A stretch of DNA of 60,103 nucleotides from Neptuniibacter marinus (GTDB taxonomy: Bacteria > Pseudomonadota > Gammaproteobacteria > Pseudomonadales > Balneatricaceae). Position 1 is the stretch's first letter; every line of letters starts with the position of its first letter. A program made the translations under genes and the position numbers. Shown in pieces: positions 59,123-60,103 of this stretch. The stretch lies in the NCBI RefSeq assembly GCF_001597725.1, contig NZ_LUTR01000020.1:1-60103 (forward strand). Direction: 5' to 3'. Below the pieces are notes generated by a model. That model ran no database searches. It was not told where the DNA came from and worked only from the letters and a program-made list of their open reading frames with translations.

Positions 59123-59914
59123 TTAATCCAAAAAGATACGCCAACTTTCAAAACCTTCAGATAACGCCTGATCCATAAAACCCTCAGCTTGCATATCGGC
59201 TATCACCACAGCCAAGCGATTTCTCAGGGCAAGCGTATTACATTTTGATTTTTTGGATACGGCTAAATAAAGACCCTCGGTACTAAGTGACGGATCCAGA
59301 ATATCAAAGCGCCCCTTATAACCGAGCAACTCGGCATAAGCTAGACCGGGGTTCTTCTCATAAAGAACATAATCAGCGCGACCTCGATCAAGCATTAAAA
59401 ATGCCTGCGCTAAAGAGGGGACATAAGTTAGGTCAAGCTTCTCTTTAGCATATTCATCAAAATCCTGGCCAAAACTATTGTTGATGACAGTCACACCATG
59501 CAAACCAATCAAATCATCACGAGAATCATAGGAGCCTTGTGTATTCGATTTCCGCCAAACCACACTGGCTGTCTTAAAGAAAGCAGGAGAAATATAATTC
59601 ATATATATAGCCCGAGACTCTGTATAGAAAACACCCGCCATCAGATCTACCCTCCCGCGCTTCAGCATCTCCTGCGCACGCGCCCAAGACCCAACATCTA
59701 ATACCTGAATAGTAATATCTAAGCGTCTAGCTATTTCATCCATCACCAGACGATTAGCGCCAACAACTTCTTCGCTAGGTTCGTGTTGGCGCCATAAATA
59801 AGGAGAATACTCCACATTACCTGCTGCGGTTAAAACAGTGCATTCATTCGCCCTTAGAGCAGACAAAGGCAACAATAAAAGACAAAGAGATAAAAGCACA
59901 AAACAGCGACTCAA
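59123..59914 (-). CDS. Periplasmic solute-binding protein (family 3-like)
   Basis: A secreted protein resembling amino-acid ABC transporter binding proteins (SBP_bac_3), about 263 residues. The signal peptide is RCFVLLSLCLLLLPLSALRAN, and the domain includes RLDITIQVLDVGSWARAQEML, LMAGVFYTESRA and FMLDRGRADYVLYE-like segments. The TTG start was chosen because GAGG lies eight bases upstream and it begins the signal sequence; an ATG 54 bases further upstream is the alternative. No permease or ATPase gene is adjacent, so it may be an orphan sensor-type binding protein. It lies between carA and an rRNA operon. Confidence 0.8.
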   Translation of the reverse strand: MSRCFVLLSLCLLLLPLSALRANECTVLTAAGNVEYSPYLWRQHEPSEEVVGANRLVMDEIARRLDITIQVLDVGSWARAQEMLKRGRVDLMAGVFYTESRAIYMNYISPAFFKTASVVWRKSNTQGSYDSRDDLIGLHGVTVINNSFGQDFDEYAKEKLDLTYVPSLAQAFLMLDRGRADYVLYEKNPGLAYAELLGYKGRFDILDPSLSTEGLYLAVSKKSKCNTLALRNRLAVVIADMQAEGFMDQALSEGFESWRIFLD

Positions 59915-60033
59915 ACTGATAACCTCAAAACTAAGCAATTTATAATTGAGTATAAGCAGCAACAGCAAACACTCACAACTACTAAAAGGTAGCAGTACTT
60001 CCTAAGCCCTAACACCAAAGCCCCAGACGCAAA

Positions 60034-60062
60034 AAACCCCGGCTACGTAGTAACCGGGGTTT
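60034..60062 (-). terminator. rRNA operon terminator
   Basis: AAACCCCGG and CCGGGGTTT form a perfect 9-bp stem around an 11-base loop, followed on the minus strand by TTTTTTG. It lies 11 bp past the 5S rRNA 3' end. Confidence 0.92.
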
Positions 60063-60073
60063 CTCTAAATAAA

Positions 60074-60103
60074 TGCTTGGCGATGACCTACTCTCACATG
60101 AGG
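60074..60103 (-). rRNA. rrf: 5S rRNA, 3' end (partial)
   Basis: Read on the minus strand the window end is CATGTGAGAGTAGGTCATCG then CCAAGCA, matching the conserved 3' end of bacterial 5S rRNA (GAGAGTAGG...CCAGGCA type). Only about 30 bases are inside the window; the operon continues to the right. The exact mature 3' end is uncertain by a base or two. Confidence 0.9.

Overview
The window is ordinary chromosomal DNA from a gammaproteobacterium. It most resembles the marine Oceanospirillales or Pseudomonas-like lineages, judging by protein families, moderate-to-low GC and gene order; the genus is inferred and not proven. No phage, transposase, CRISPR array or other mobile element was seen. Two ribosomal RNA operons, both on the minus strand, bound the window. 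Its left edge holds tandem rrn-type promoters firing leftwards, and its right edge holds the 3' end of a 5S rRNA with its terminator.

Layout. Positions 1-460: rrn promoters. 460-6555: tyrS, an M23 murein endopeptidase, anmK, a DsrE-like secreted protein, erpA and argC. 6876-9429: a nitric-oxide defence cluster (nsrR, hmp, a hemerythrin protein and, divergently, a 66-residue membrane protein) with two NsrR-type operators in the shared promoter region. 9698-13972: a ClC channel, thiE, hemL and a membrane protein. 14053-20781: a lipoprotein and mrcB, a fused APH/P-loop kinase with a Rieske protein, sfsA and an aminotransferase. 21060-31133: a block syntenic with Pseudomonas (dksA, gluQ, a small ORF, cbrA, cbrB, pcnB, folK, panB, panC). 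31524-37972: a thiolase, a duplicated PTPS-fold protein, rsuA-rsmC and a divergent EamA/MocR pair. 38232-58924, almost all on the minus strand: the conserved block carA, carB, greA, (yhbY), rlmE, ftsH, folP, glmM, tpiA, secG, tRNA-Leu, tRNA-fMet, rimP, nusA, infB, rbfA, truB, rpsO, pnp. 59123-60103: a periplasmic solute-binding protein, then 5S rRNA.

Main points of interest. (1) The 624-bp cbrB-pcnB gap carries a sigma54-type promoter, upstream TGTTAC/GTAACA half-sites and five A-rich Hfq/Crc-type motifs. This is the architecture and location of the Pseudomonas sRNA CrcZ and suggests a CrcZ-like decoy RNA outside Pseudomonas. (2) The nsrR-hmp-hemerythrin cluster shares an operator region with an undescribed small membrane protein, which is probably a new member of the NO regulon. 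(3) The carA leader contains mutually exclusive hairpins, one of them terminator-like. (4) The initiator tRNA carries a U1-U72 mismatch instead of C1-A72. (5) A 278-residue protein looks like a tandemly duplicated 6-pyruvoyl-tetrahydropterin synthase fold with its active-site motifs divided between the two halves.

Several gene starts were moved from the longest possible ORF to a start supported by a Shine-Dalgarno sequence and family alignment: nsrR, hmp, the 66-aa protein, the APH/kinase, the aminotransferase, cbrA, EamA, rpsO, infB, folP, carA and the solute-binding protein.
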